Shown: one piece after another, positions 48,574-60,134 of the stretch
How positions within the stretch are numbered: the first letter of the stretch is position 1
Layout: each line of letters opens with the position of its first letter
Source of the DNA: Ottelia alismoides
Lineage: Eukaryota > Streptophyta > Magnoliopsida > Alismatales > Hydrocharitaceae
Direction: 5' to 3'
NCBI GenBank assembly: GCA_037367405.1
Contig: JAZKJV010010624.1
Coordinates: 124,001-188,000, forward strand
DNA length: 64,000 nt
Program-made: the position numbers and the translations under genes
Notes under the pieces: model-generated
What the model saw: the letters and a program-made list of their open reading frames with translations, nothing else
Told to the model about the DNA's origin: nothing
Databases searched by the model: none

Positions 48574-49739
48574 AGGGTGTGCCAAGTGGTGTATATTGTC
48601 TATCCCACACCTAAATATTTCGAGCTCTATTACTCGGAGTGAATGTATATGATTGTAATTACAACTACAAATCATTATATTGGCAATACAATCAAATGGT
48701 CTGACCATAAAACATGCGGGCTTCCATCTCAATAAAGAAGTCACTATATAGGTGATGTATGTAATTAAGACTTGCTTATAACAACTAGTCTTGTATATCT
48801 ATGAGGAAAGATATGATGCTGGGACATGTGAACTTGCCATCAGTATGTGAATACTCATGATCTCATGTGGTTGTACTTTTTTAAATAACATCAATAATTG
48901 TATGTTTATTATAATTGTTGATTCTTTGATTGAACTTAATCTCATTTGTTTCGGAACACTCGGAAAGAGCTACGCCAGATGAAAATTTAAAAAATGATCC
49001 CAATTATAATGACCGTTAAATTTTGAAAGATGTCAGCCCAACCTTCTTTGTGTGAAACTTAATCTTTTAAGGTGAATCAATGTCATTGTCATTATTTTAG
49101 GGGTCGCACTGAAATAATATAGTGTGGATTATAGTTTTTGAGTTTAATCAGTCAGTGTGTTCACCAGAACGTTGACGAATCTTTCTGTAAACTATCTTAC
49201 TTAGAAAATATGCTACTAAGAATTGCAATCATCTTCACCATTTCCTCTTATAGACAAGCCCTTGAGTAGTCTAAGAATTGCAATGATGTTCATAGATTTG
49301 GATCATGTCCAGCATTCAGATTTTGCCTTGTTTAGTACTGCTTTCAAGGTATACTTATTGTGCCTTAAAACATTCCATAAAAAGCTACCTAGCCTTGAAT
49401 TCGAGTGGCATTTCACCCTTAGCTACAACTCATATTGCCTTACTAGAGCCCGATATTAGTACATAGGAAGTTCGCAGCTCGTCATCATAATAAGATGGAT
49501 GAATTTTGATGTTACTTTGGGATGTGGCCTAAGATTTTTCACTTGCCATCTATTTGAGTAGAAGGTAAATAGACAAGCCACTGTAAGCACCATTTTACAC
49601 CCTTATCCCCCCGTCACCTTGGAAAGATGCTAGATCGATTATCCATCCTCGTAACGACATTTATTTTCTTTGGAATAGAGCTCCATTACTTAACAACTTA
49701 GACTTAAATGATTTGAGCAATTATTGATGGGCCCATTTG
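48574..49739. other. 3' UTR of the protease and AT-rich spacer
   Basis: The first 160 bases look like the protease 3' UTR, with a poly(A)-type signal aataaag near 48731. The rest is AT-rich with no recognised feature. Confidence 0.5.
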
Positions 49740-51200
49740 TCTTCAATTCAATAAGTTGCCATGCTAGTTCTCATCCTAGGGCTGCCGGAAAATTCTTGTA
49801 AAAGAATTCCTAAAATTTTACAGACATGTGGATGTTTATCAATGACTGAATGAGTATCAAATAACAAATCATGAACTAAAAAAATCATTAAAAATTGATT
49901 TCTATAAACATTTCGGGATGCAAAATCATTAATAATAACATCCATGTCAATATTTTCTAATAAATTTTTATCAATTGATAAAATGGCCAAACCATTAAAT
50001 CTTTCTCGTGACATTGATGATCTCAAGTAGATTTTTTTATCAATTTTAGCTTTGAAAGGTTTCTTTCAGCTGACGCCACAGTCAGATGCATAGTTAAAAA
50101 ATTATGTATGCAATGAAAACAGTTGGATAATAATCTGCAGACTTTATAAACTTAAGAATTTCAATAGCAGACATTGATTCATTTGACAAAGTCATTTGCA
50201 ACATCGTTAGTTTCGAGTAAAATTCATTGTAATCAATATCACACGAGTCATCGTGAGAAAATTTCGAGTCAAAGTTAGCACAATATTCTCTTAACTCATT
50301 ATCTTGTAATGCCTTTAACATGTTTGAATCTAATAAAAATCCAATAATATTTTCAAATTCTCTTAATTGCTCAGATCTACTTTTTTAAAAAATGTGATTC
50401 CATATCTACAGCAAGTAAAAAGTAATCAAACCTAAATAACTCATTGGCAGATTGGATTTCTTTGTCGTCATCATTCTCATCAAATTATTTTTTCTAATAA
50501 TACGATACTTAATAAGATGTCTTGATTGTATACTCATTTCAAGTGCAATACTTTTAGCAATTTCTAAACTAGTAGTAAAACCTTTCTCCGAACTTAGTAA
50601 AAAATGATAAAACACCTTCTATGTTTTATGATAAAATAAATGCATACAAATTAAATTACAATTTCTTGCTCATCATATTCGCATAAAATAAAATATCATA
50701 CCATGAAGAAGCTCAAAATTAAGTGTATTAACTAAATTTGTAGCTTCACTCTTTGTTTTTGCATCATCATAAGATTCATATAATTTTGACAAGGCATCTC
50801 TAATTCAGGGAGTTTGAAATCTTATTGCTTAAATAATTTTTATCATACTCTCCCAACAAGTATTGCACAATACTTTACAATTAATATGGAAATATTGCCA
50901 TATAAAATTTTTCATATTTTATTAGAACTCAAAAGTAATGAATATTACGCTAAATAATTTCAAAAAATGAGATATCTTTAACACAAGAATGTGCCATATC
51001 ACCCATAATAAGATTAAAACTACGACAAGCGCAAGGCATATATAATGCTCTAGAATTTATTTCAAGAAATCTTTTTTGAAGTCCTTGATGATTTCCTTTC
51101 ATATTAGAACCATTATCATAACATTGACCCCTCACATCATGCACAATAAGATCAAGAGATTTTAAAGCATGTAATAATACAGTAAAAAGTCTCAGTCCTC
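49740..51200 (-). pseudogene. hAT transposase remnant, zinc-finger MYM1-like lineage
   Basis: Minus-strand reading, in several frames, gives VHDVRGQCYDNGSNMKGNHQ (core Asp and YDNGSNM motif), LYMPCACRSFNLIMGDMAHS, the middle domain pieces DDAKTKSEATNLVNTL and GFTTSLEIAKSIALEM, LREYCANFDSKFSHDD, and the C-terminal SSMSRERFNGLAILSIDKNL..INDFASRN. This is the DUF4371-plus-hAT-dimerisation type, distinct from the BED/DUF659 type at 1375. The 5' part is missing because an LTR arm begins at 51236. Many stops and shifts make it non-functional. Confidence 0.85.
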
Positions 51201-51235
51201 ATGTATCATCCACATTCAAAAATTCTAAAAAATAC

Positions 51236-53938
51236 GTGGATGAGACGTTTGCTTCTCGCAATCCATGTTGATGATCCAAGCAGAGAATCTCTTAATCTCG
51301 TCACACAAGATCTGGCATCTTCTTTACGAGTGAGGCCACCAAAGGAGACGGAGATCCACAAGCAAAACATTCGGCAGCATAACGGCGACGTTGCGACGAT
51401 GGAGACTCTCTCTAGGGCTTCCATGGTGGACGGCCATATGAGAGGGAGAGTGCGTGTAGAGAGAAAGAGAGAGATTTATGTTCGCATGTTGTGTTGTCTA
51501 AAAAAGAGCAAAGGGGGTCGCCTCCCCTTTTATAATATTTTGGGATCCATGGATCTCAATCCATGGACAACACAAATCTAATGGCTCACATTGATTTGTG
51601 TTTCTTTCAATGGTCATGATTTGTTGCTAAAAATACAACAACAACTAATTTGATTAAATTAAATATATATTGAATAAATCATCAACATATAGATTAATTT
51701 AAATCAAATTAACATAGGAGATTTAGGAAGGAGGCATGCCTCCCTTCCATAAAGGGGAGGGTGACACACCTTGAATTCCAATTCAAGGTGGATGTCCATC
51801 CTCTTTAATAAGAAGGAGGCACTCCTCTTCCCTTTTCGTGAGATATCAAATCTCACGAAAATCTCCATAATTCACAATATCTATTGCTGTAATTATTCAC
51901 ACAAATAATCCATAATTACTTTATAAACATTGCAACATGTCATTGGAAACTTGTGAATCACATTCACAACCCAAAATAAATTGTGAATTACATTTTCAAT
52001 TTAATGTCCAATGTGAATCCAATTCACATCAACATTTAACTAACAAATGTAAATTACAAATAGCTCTCTCTTATATATTATAAATCACATTTATAATATA
52101 TAGGTTCAATATGGATAGTGTTATCAACATTATTCTTATCCATGATAATTAAATCACATTAAATCATCTTGGATCTATATTCTCATGTGCCCAAATAATA
52201 TGAATCACATTCACGTTATTTTCATCTTTAATAATTAAATCACATTTATTTATATAAGATAAGGCTCCTTATAATATGAATCAAATTCATATTATTCATG
52301 ATAACTAAATCACATTTAATTATCCTTTTTCTCAATGCTCGGATACATAATATCAACAATGAAATTATCATGAACTCTTTCAAGGATAATGCTCTTGTCC
52401 GTAGATACTTGGAGATAAGGACATGACAATTATATTGTTCCACGTATAGTGACTTGGATATTGATATCACATCTCAAAACCGCCATGTCCTTATCTCCAA
52501 GTATCCACAGAGAAAGCACATTATCCTTGAAAGAGTTCATGGATAATTTCACTACTGATATATGTATCCGAGCATTGTGAAAATTGATAATTAAATGTGA
52601 TTTAATTATCATGATTAAAATGAATTTAATTCATATCGTAAGAAGAGCTATCTAAGATAATTAAATAAGATTTAGTTATCAAAGATGTGACTAATGTGAG
52701 TGTGATTCGTATTATTTGAGTACATGAGAATGGATATCCAATATGATTAAATGTGATTTAATTTTCATGGATATTAGTAATGTGGATAGAATTATCTAAT
52801 TATTCATATATATTGTAAATGTGATTTATAATATATCAGAGAGAGCCTATTGTTATTTATATTTGTTAATTAATTATTGATGTGAATTGGATTCACATTG
52901 GATAATTAATTGAAAATATTATTTACATTTTGTTTTGGGTTGTGAATGTGATTCATAAATTCCAATGGCATGACTGCAATGTTCTCAAAGTAATTAAGAA
53001 TTATCATGATGAGATAATGTTGGAAATGAGTTAATTTAATCTCATTAAAAAAGATATTGCCATCCAATAAAATGTGGTGGACGACCACCAAGTCCTAATG
53101 GGATTGGGTGGCCGTCCTCCTCGATTAATGGATGATTATCTCCTTCCAATTATCTCAAAGATAATTGATTTAATTTGAAATTAATTTATATTTATTTATC
53201 AAGATATATTAAATTAAATTAAATTAAATTAATTGTTGTTGTGTTTTACAAACAAGATAATGGCCATTGAAAGAAACACAAATCAATCGCATCCATTGAT
53301 TTGGTGTTGTCCATGGATTGAGATCTATGGATCCCAAAATACAATATAAGAAGAGGTTCCCTTGCTCTTCAAAAGACATAAAATCATATGCTCTCTTCCC
53401 TTCTCTCTCTACATGCCAAGTCTCTATCCTTCTCTCTCATTATGGCCATCCATCATGGAACCATAGAGAGAGGCACCATCATCGTAGCATCGTTGTTATG
53501 CTGCCGGATTGTTTGCTCATGAATCTTCATCTCCTTTGCTGTTCCTCGCTCGTAAATAAGACATTGGATCTCGTGTGATGAGATCAAGATATTTGTCGCT
53601 TGGATCATCAACATTGATTGCGAGTAGCACACGTCTCATCAAAGTGCTCGCAAGATTCTCTTTCGTTGGATCGAACTTGAGATAGGAGGTCTCTTCACTT
53701 AGAGACTCGATCGCAACCAAGCTTCAACAGGTAACCCTAATGCTTGTTTTTGGTTTATATTAAATGATATGAGAAGTGTTCTTGGATCATGTGGTCTCAT
53801 CACATTGAATTTTTTATTTTTTATAATTCTGCTGCTCGGAGTAACTAGTGTGACTAGTCGCTCCCGATCGTATACGATGCGATACTCACATTCTGTGATG
53901 TGCATAAGGATCTTACCATATCCTTTCGTGTTATCAGA
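51236..53938. repeat. Head-to-head inverted pair of truncated R-F LTRs
   Basis: The left arm (51236-about 52478) is the minus-strand LTR 3' portion. The right arm (about 52485-53938) is the plus-strand equivalent. Near the centre catgaactctttcaaggat (52369) meets atccttgaaagagttcatg (52523), and ggagataaggacatg meets catgtccttatctcc. Outward the two arms stay complementary for over 1 kb, for example cttgatcatcaac-type blocks at 51265 and 53610. Both lack about the first 1.1 kb of the LTR as judged from the solo copy. (ttaaa)n at 53205-53232 is extra. Confidence 0.85.
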
Positions 53939-54128
53939 GCATTAGGTCGGAGGTTTTGGATACGATCCATAAACCTAAGAAGACTTGGGTTCATTAGGGC
54001 TTGTGAAAATTTTATCGCATTTCAATCTCGCAGTCATGTTTTGTGATTATTTTCCCCATGTTTAAAATGTTTAAACATGAAACTATCACTTGTATAGTGT
54101 CCCCCATTAAATAAGAAAATCATGGGAT

Positions 54129-54326
54129 TTGAGTCTTTGTGATTTTGAATCTGATAACTCAAGTTATGATCTTTTTAATGAACATATATCCATTGTTTCG
54201 GGGATGGCGAATCTTGACGTGATTAAAGAGTTAATTATGGTTTTAAAGTTTCTGGAAATACATGCTAATCACTTTATTTCTATTTTTAAATCAAATTATC
54301 AAAATTTTAAAGCTTACTTTGCATAA
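54129..54326 (+). pseudogene. Short open remnant near the R-F 5' end, unidentified
   Basis: 65 codons from a TTG/ATG-type start, MSLCDFESDNSSYDLF..IVSGMANLDVIKELIMVL.. It is in the place where gag would begin, after primer site and leader. I see no recognisable domain. Confidence 0.25.
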
Positions 54327-55024
54327 TTTGGATTTAAATTGATTTAGATATGATAATTTTAGTGAGTGGGGGTCACTGCTGGAAATTACATTCCTAATCA
54401 AGAACCTTGTGATGGTCATTTAAGAAATTAGTGAAATTAATTTTTAATTTCTTGTAATAATTATTGATAAAATTTGAGAAATATTTGATGATAATTATTT
54501 CATTAAATGGCATGCTTTAACCAATAATTGATTAGATATGATCTAGATCACAAATTGGTTCATGATCTACTTTCCAACAAATAAAATTGCTTGAATAGGA
54601 TTGGGAATTTGTTTAGCAAATTTCCTTATAATCAAAATGGTTTTGATTATTACTATATGGTATAATTTTGGTTGAAAAACTTATTATCATCTCAAGTATA
54701 AAATGATCAATTTGGTATTATCCTTTCCTGAGGCGGATATGGTGTCTAGTCGGGGAACGTTGGGGGAGTAGGTTGTTCCGTGAGCGGTCTTTCCCACTCC
54801 CATCGGTACTGGACATGACAGCAGGTAGGGAATGAATAATACTTTAGAGATCATGATGTATTTCTCTAATTATTAAAATTCGAAATAATATGTATTTGAG
54901 ATAATACCATATTTCAAGTAACAATGAATATTATGTATTGGATATTGATTGGATCATTGATTTAATATGATTATATTAATTAGAATCCAATTAAAATTAA
55001 AATACTCTATTATGAATAGATGTG

Positions 55025-56050
55025 TGTTGAGCGGACCGAGCGACTTAGGTAAAGAGGTATCAATGGTCGTTGCGTCCTCCACCCCTCGGACCGGACTCAA
55101 CAAGAAAAAGAAAGACCACCAATCAAAATATCAAACAAATCAGGTCAAAAACAGTAGGTTCACTATTTTATTTCACCTGGTATAGCTACCAGGGTCGAAC
55201 ACAAGGAGCACGGATTGGAAATTCTACGAAGTAGTCGGAGGAAGACTCCGACCTAGATTATTGGATAAAAAGCAACGGGAAGCGACGGTGGGAGGCGGAG
55301 GAAGGTTCCGGCATAGGCGGCGGAGGGAATCTAGCCCAATCTTGGCTCGGATAGCCAAGATCGGGATGATCAGACTACAGGGGAAGGGTGACGATGGAAC
55401 GGGGAGTCGATCCGAATGGTGAAGGATGGCAGATGGAGCTCCTACCACTGGGTCGGAGCTGGCGGAGGGGCAAATGAAAGATTGGATAAAATCAGAGCTA
55501 GAACCGATGAGAGGTCTACCTGAGGGTCCAAGGTCAATCCTGAGCTCCAAGAGGATGCAGAGATATGGTTGTCGCCTCGACCACACTGTGGCAGGTGGGG
55601 AGGCTCGAACGTGGTGGCGCTCTGGCCACGTGCGTCGAGCTACGACTACAATGCCTCAATCCGACCACAAAGGATGCTTCCGGTCGCTGTCACCGAGGGG
55701 AAACTCTCTAAGGTAGAATGAGGGCTTGCGCATGAGCTACGGAGCTTGGAAATGAATGCAAGGATTTATACGCAGTTTCAGGTGACGAGGTTGAACAAGC
55801 ACGGGCACGCAAACCAAGAAAGATCCGCCTCGCCCTAGGGATCCGCGAGGGTGGTTGATCCAAGGGGAAGAGGCAGGCGGTGGAATCGGGGAAAACGGTG
55901 GTCGGATCCGCTCTAGAGATATTGGAGAAACTGGGTCGGTGAGCATGATCTGTGAAGAGGGGACCCGGACGGGGGAGTTGACCGGGGGTCAACGATCCCC
56001 CATGAACCAATCACAAAAATCCAGAGTCAAAATTATTTGTAAATTAAATT
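55025..56050. other. GC-rich block of unknown origin inside R-F
   Basis: Sharp rise in GC against AT-rich surroundings. It opens with a long imperfect hairpin (55025-55102: tgttgagcggaccgag pairs with ctcggaccggactcaaca, loop of 44 nt). A cctggta/taccagg inverted repeat is at 55176-55193, followed by agggtcgaacacaaggag. Open frames on both strands (up to about 120 codons) look compositional. Could be the edge and leader of another retroelement or a captured sequence. Confidence 0.4.
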
Positions 56051-57536
56051 AAAAATATGAAACGATTTTATTTTAAAATATTTACAAAATAAAAAATGTT
56101 TATTATTTTTAAAACTATTTTTTAGTGATTTTTATTTATTTTTATGAAAAATAAATTGTGTTATATATATTATATTATATACACGTATAAAGTACCTATG
56201 TATTTTATACTTTTATTTTTATTTTTCTTATTTTTGTATAAATACTCCAATTATATATTTTATTTCTTTACAAAATAAAATCGAGAATATAAAATAATTT
56301 TTATTTTATTTTTATGAGTTATTTACAAGTATTAAATAAATAGGTATATGTCACATATATACATGGTATGTACAAGGTGGAGAGAGAATTATTTTGGTTT
56401 TATTTTTAATTTTCTAATTTTTGTTTTATTTTTAGAAATATATACAATGTAGTATAAATACATTTTTATTGTGTTTTTGTGAAAAATAAATTATTCATAT
56501 ACATAGAGGGCATATATACAAGGTTGAGTGGCCCTATCTCTCTCTCTACTTATTTTATTTGGCGAGCAGGCCCATGATGGTCCCTCTCTTGGGATTAAGT
56601 CACTCAATATTTGATCTAAATATTTCCCTCTTTTTCTTTTATTCTTTATTCTTTTATTTTTGCATAAATGCATGCTAATTATTGAGTATTAACAAATTCA
56701 TGTTTTTTGGTAACTTATTCTATTTACTATTATATACATGGTGTTTTGCCAAAATATCTAGCTAAAATAAAAGAATAAAGATTGATAAATGGGGATTCAT
56801 CAATGTGTTATTTCCCTTTGAATAATTAATTATGTGAATATGATTCATAATAATTAATTAGAATTGGAACATGATATGGAGGATCACATAAGTGACATCC
56901 GTGGTCTCCCGTCAAGGCGAAGGGTTCCATCGTCAGGGATTGTATGTAGGAAACGCTTATCTGAAGTGACAGCTACCGCATATAAGCGCATCTGGATCGG
57001 GTTCTTTTCTTCTTAAAAAGAGTAAGGTCGTATGCATAGTGACCCCAATATCAGGTCCTTGTATTATTGGGGCAATATTGGATTGCGCATAGCGAGTGAT
57101 ATTCCTATTGACACTTGGTTTAGTTAACGACGGGTCAACATCACCTTAGGGGTGGTGGGCTCGGGTGTTAAATACCAAATTAGGAATGCAAGTTTGAATT
57201 GCAAGGTGGAATATGTTATCACTTTTTTATCTAAGTTACATGTTATCATATTATTGGGATGTGACAAAGAAAAGGAAGGAGATTCCATATTTTGCTAAGA
57301 TAAAATGGTAAGTATACCCCTTACATTGAAAGTGATTAATTGAATGAACTTTCTGTGTTGACAAAGCAAGACAACTTTGATATAAAAATTCCTAAATCAA
57401 AGTAAAATATAAATTTATGCAAATTTCTTATTTCAGATAATCATTCATTAAACCCACTCAATACTATACTCAATAGTAATCAGTATAATATCATGGATTG
57501 GATCAATGATCTGCAGTTGAATACATAATGTATGTG
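56051..57536. other. AT-rich, then R-F leader-like sequence; no gene
   Basis: 56051-56870 is very AT-rich (ttattttta/aaaataaa words) with ctctctctct near 56540. 56880-57200 has a balanced stretch (gtggtctcccgtcaaggcg..gggtggtgggctcggg) without open frame, likely R-F leader. The last bases, gttgt (57537-57541), are the R-G target duplication. Confidence 0.5.
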
Positions 57537-57541
57537 GTTGT

Positions 57542-57868
57542 TGTTAGAGTATTTGGTAATGCGCCATGTTGAGTTGTAGCAGGGTAAATGGATCCTGAAG
57601 AAGATCCATTTACCCCATCCAGTGTTTAGTCCCATACCGCCTGTGGATGGGACTTGGAGGCTCTGGGAAGGCTATATAAGGAGCCCCAGACCTCCTGTAC
57701 TCATTGAGAAAATCAATAGAGAAACACGCCCCTTAGAGGGCTTCTCCCGTGGTTTCATCCCGCTCCTCACGGAGTAGGGTTCCACGTTAAATCTTGGTGT
57801 TCCATGTTTATATTTCTTGTTCTTATGCTCTGTTTTATCATTCCGTTTCCGCTTCATATTTTATAACA
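57542..57868 (+). repeat. R-G 5' LTR
   Basis: TGTTAGAGTATTTGG..TTTTATAACA. The TATA box ctatataag at 57673 precedes the probable transcription start. Confidence 0.95.
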
Positions 57869-57880
57869 TGGTATCAGAGC
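57869..57880 (+). promoter_or_regulatory. R-G primer binding site
   Basis: tggtatcagagc directly after the LTR; initiator tRNA-Met type. Confidence 0.93.
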
Positions 57881-58754
57881 GGGTCGATTCTCGAGGAATT
57901 TAACTTCTTATTTATGTTCGAGATTCGTTGTTATTTTTGTTGGAAATTTTTTCTTTGGAGATCTGTTCTGGAAATCTCCTGTCATTCAGATCTATCTCCA
58001 CCTAGAGTTCATGTTTCAGGGTTTCCCGAAACCCTAGTAGCGGTTGTTCTCGTCAGATCGAGTCAAGGCAACGCTGATCTGCATCGCACCTCAGTTCTCC
58101 AGGCCGCTCCAGGCGGCATCACATCTCAAGCCCGCAGGCAGTGCGCATCGTGCGCAGGAGGCGCACTCAATTGTCTCCAGGCGAAGCCCTAGGCAGCAAC
58201 AAATGCCCTCTTCCAGCGCCTCCAGCCGCACATGGCAGAGCAACATACCCTCCTTGCGCCCGATCTTCTCCTCCGCGGTACCCCTACCGCATCTCTTCAG
58301 CATCACAAGGTGCAGGCGACACTACATGCTGCACGATCAACCTCAGCCCATCATCAGACGTAGTTTCACGCGGAGGTCTAGCGGCTCCCGCGGCATCGGT
58401 GTTTCACGCTCAACTCGGTCCCCTTCCTCGCGCTGCGCACCTCCGCCCAGCCCTCGCTTCACTAGGCGGCGGCTCCAGGCGAGCCGCTTCATTTCGGCGA
58501 CGACGCTCTATGCTCCCAGGCGGCGCTCCCTCAATCGCCCAGGTGCAGGCGCCACCCAATCGACTCCACAGGGCATCCTACGGCGCACTCCATCGCCTGT
58601 GCTTTCCTCCAGGCTTTGGCGGCACGATGCCGTTCTTCCTCTGCGCGCCTGGGCGCGCATCTCTTGCACTGCGATGGGATAGAGCCCCTTTTAGGGCGGC
58701 GGGGGTCGAAGAGATTTGGGTTCCCGTGTTGGGAACCCTAGCAAGTCAGCGGTT

Positions 58755-59110
58755 TTTAAAAAAAAAGGGCCCATGAGAGCTTTTTTTTAAAAAAAAAAAG
58801 GGCCGTATGTATTGAAAAAAAAGGTGTGGGCCTGATTTTTTTAAAAAAAAGGTGTGGGCCTGATTTTTTTTAAAAAAAGGCCGAAGTTTGCATTTTTCAA
58901 AAAAAAAGGCGCGTACAAGATAAAAAAAAGTCGTACGCAATTGCAAAAAAAAAAGGCCGCGTACAAAGAGAAGTCATACGCAATTTAAAAAAAAATGAGT
59001 TACAAAAGCCGAAAAAAATTGATTGAACGGCTTAAAAAAATGCAAAAAAAAGGGGGCCGAAAAAAAAAATGAAACGGTCAAAATGTTATCCATGTTTTTT
59101 GTGAAGCCGA
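58755..59110 (+). repeat. Run of poly(A) tracts with ggcc tags in R-G
   Basis: About a dozen A7-A11 tracts, many preceded by T-runs and followed by ggcc or gtgtgggcc or gtcgtacgc. R-A, R-B, R-C and R-D have the equivalent as T-runs (6640-6760, 22580-22900, 11250-11400, 39060-39440). Confidence 0.8.
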
Positions 59111-59164
59111 AAAAAAAAAACTTTGTAATCGGCTTATGTTTCTCTCCCCATATTTATATCTTGT

Positions 59165-59213
59165 CTTCTCCCAACTTTGTCGATGTTGAGTTTCCGACAA
59201 GTATGGGAGAAAG
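59165..59213 (+). other. Conserved stem-loop of R-G
   Basis: cttctcccaactttgtcg pairs with cgacaagtatgggagaaag over about 17 bp with three single-base bulges and a 12-nt loop (59083-type loop at 59183-59194). It is followed by the purine run ggggg. Confidence 0.65.
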
Positions 59214-59803
59214 GGGGAGTATATATGTAGAGTCACAGGTCTTGTATTCCAGATGCAGATTCAAATTTCCAGACCGATCAGATTCCAGACTCTACGGTTC
59301 AGATCCAGGTGTTCAGACTCGACGATCATTGTTCCGAGTCTCCAGTTTCAGACACGCACGAGTGTGCGGTCATTTGTCAGATGAGCATAAGTTGCCATCT
59401 TTTGTCAGAGGTCCCCATCATTCTTCTAGTTGTCAGGCCAGAGTTTTCATGTGAGCCATAGGGACTCCAGAGCAGAGGACCATTCCCTTGAAAGCAAGGG
59501 TTTTCATGTGGTATCATAGGTACACCAGAGCAGTGCACCATTCTCTGAGCCAGATGGGAGAGACCCAGTTCTCCGACGAGGAGACTTCAGGCGCAAGTTC
59601 AGACTCGATGGTCAGGTTCCGAGTCTTCAGTTGACTCACACTCCAGCCCGTTCGTCCTCCTCACCTGCACGGCATGAGAAGCAACGTCCTCGACTACAGC
59701 ATGTGCGCGTTGGGTTGATATTGTCCGTAGTGTCATGTAGCGTGAGTTGAGTTTCTTTCTGTTTGTCCAAGCTGAGCATTGCATGCTCCAGCTTGAGGGG
59801 GAG

Positions 59804-60129
59804 TGTTGAGTATTTGGTAATGCGCCATGTTGAGTTGTAGCAGGGTAAATGGATCCTGGAGAAGATCCATTTACCCCATCCAGTGTTTAGTCCCATACCG
59901 CCTGTGGATGGGACTTGGAGGCTCTGGGAAGGCTATATAAGGAGCCCCAGACCTCCTGTACTCATTGAGAAAATCAATAGAGAAACACGCCCCTTAGAGG
60001 GCTTCTCCCGTGGTTTCATCCCGCTCCTCACGGAGTAGGGTTCCACGTTAAATCTTGGTGTTCCATGTTTATATTTCTTGTTCTTATGCTCTGTTTTATC
60101 ATTCCGTTTCCGCTTCATATTTTATAACA
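59804..60129 (+). repeat. R-G 3' LTR
   Basis: TGTTGAGTATTTGG..TTTTATAACA, almost identical to 57542-57868. Confidence 0.95.
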
Positions 60130-60134
60130 GTTGT

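Larger units (their letters stand above)
57542..60129 (+). mobile_element. Non-autonomous LTR retroelement R-G (2.6 kb), young
   Basis: LTRs at 57542-57868 (327 bp) and 59804-60129 (326 bp) differ by one indel and one substitution as far as I can see. The 5-bp duplication GTTGT is perfect (57537-57541, 60130-60134). Primer site tggtatcagagc at 57869-57880; polypurine tract gcttgagggggag at 59791-59803. The interior has a GC-rich module (58030-58740), a series of A-runs each followed by ggcc/gtgtgggcc (58755-59110), the stem-loop (59165-59213) and the repeat module (59330-59640). No gag or pol. The near-identity of the LTRs indicates recent insertion. Confidence 0.95.

Noticed and set aside
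55224..56010. Proteins from frames of 96-120 codons in the GC-rich island
   Set aside because: Frames on both strands, no motif, no splice support.
58044..58776. Two overlapping open frames of over 200 codons in R-G
   Set aside because: They overlap in different frames in a GC-rich block with few stop codons, have no domain, and the equivalent blocks of R-A and R-B encode different sequences.
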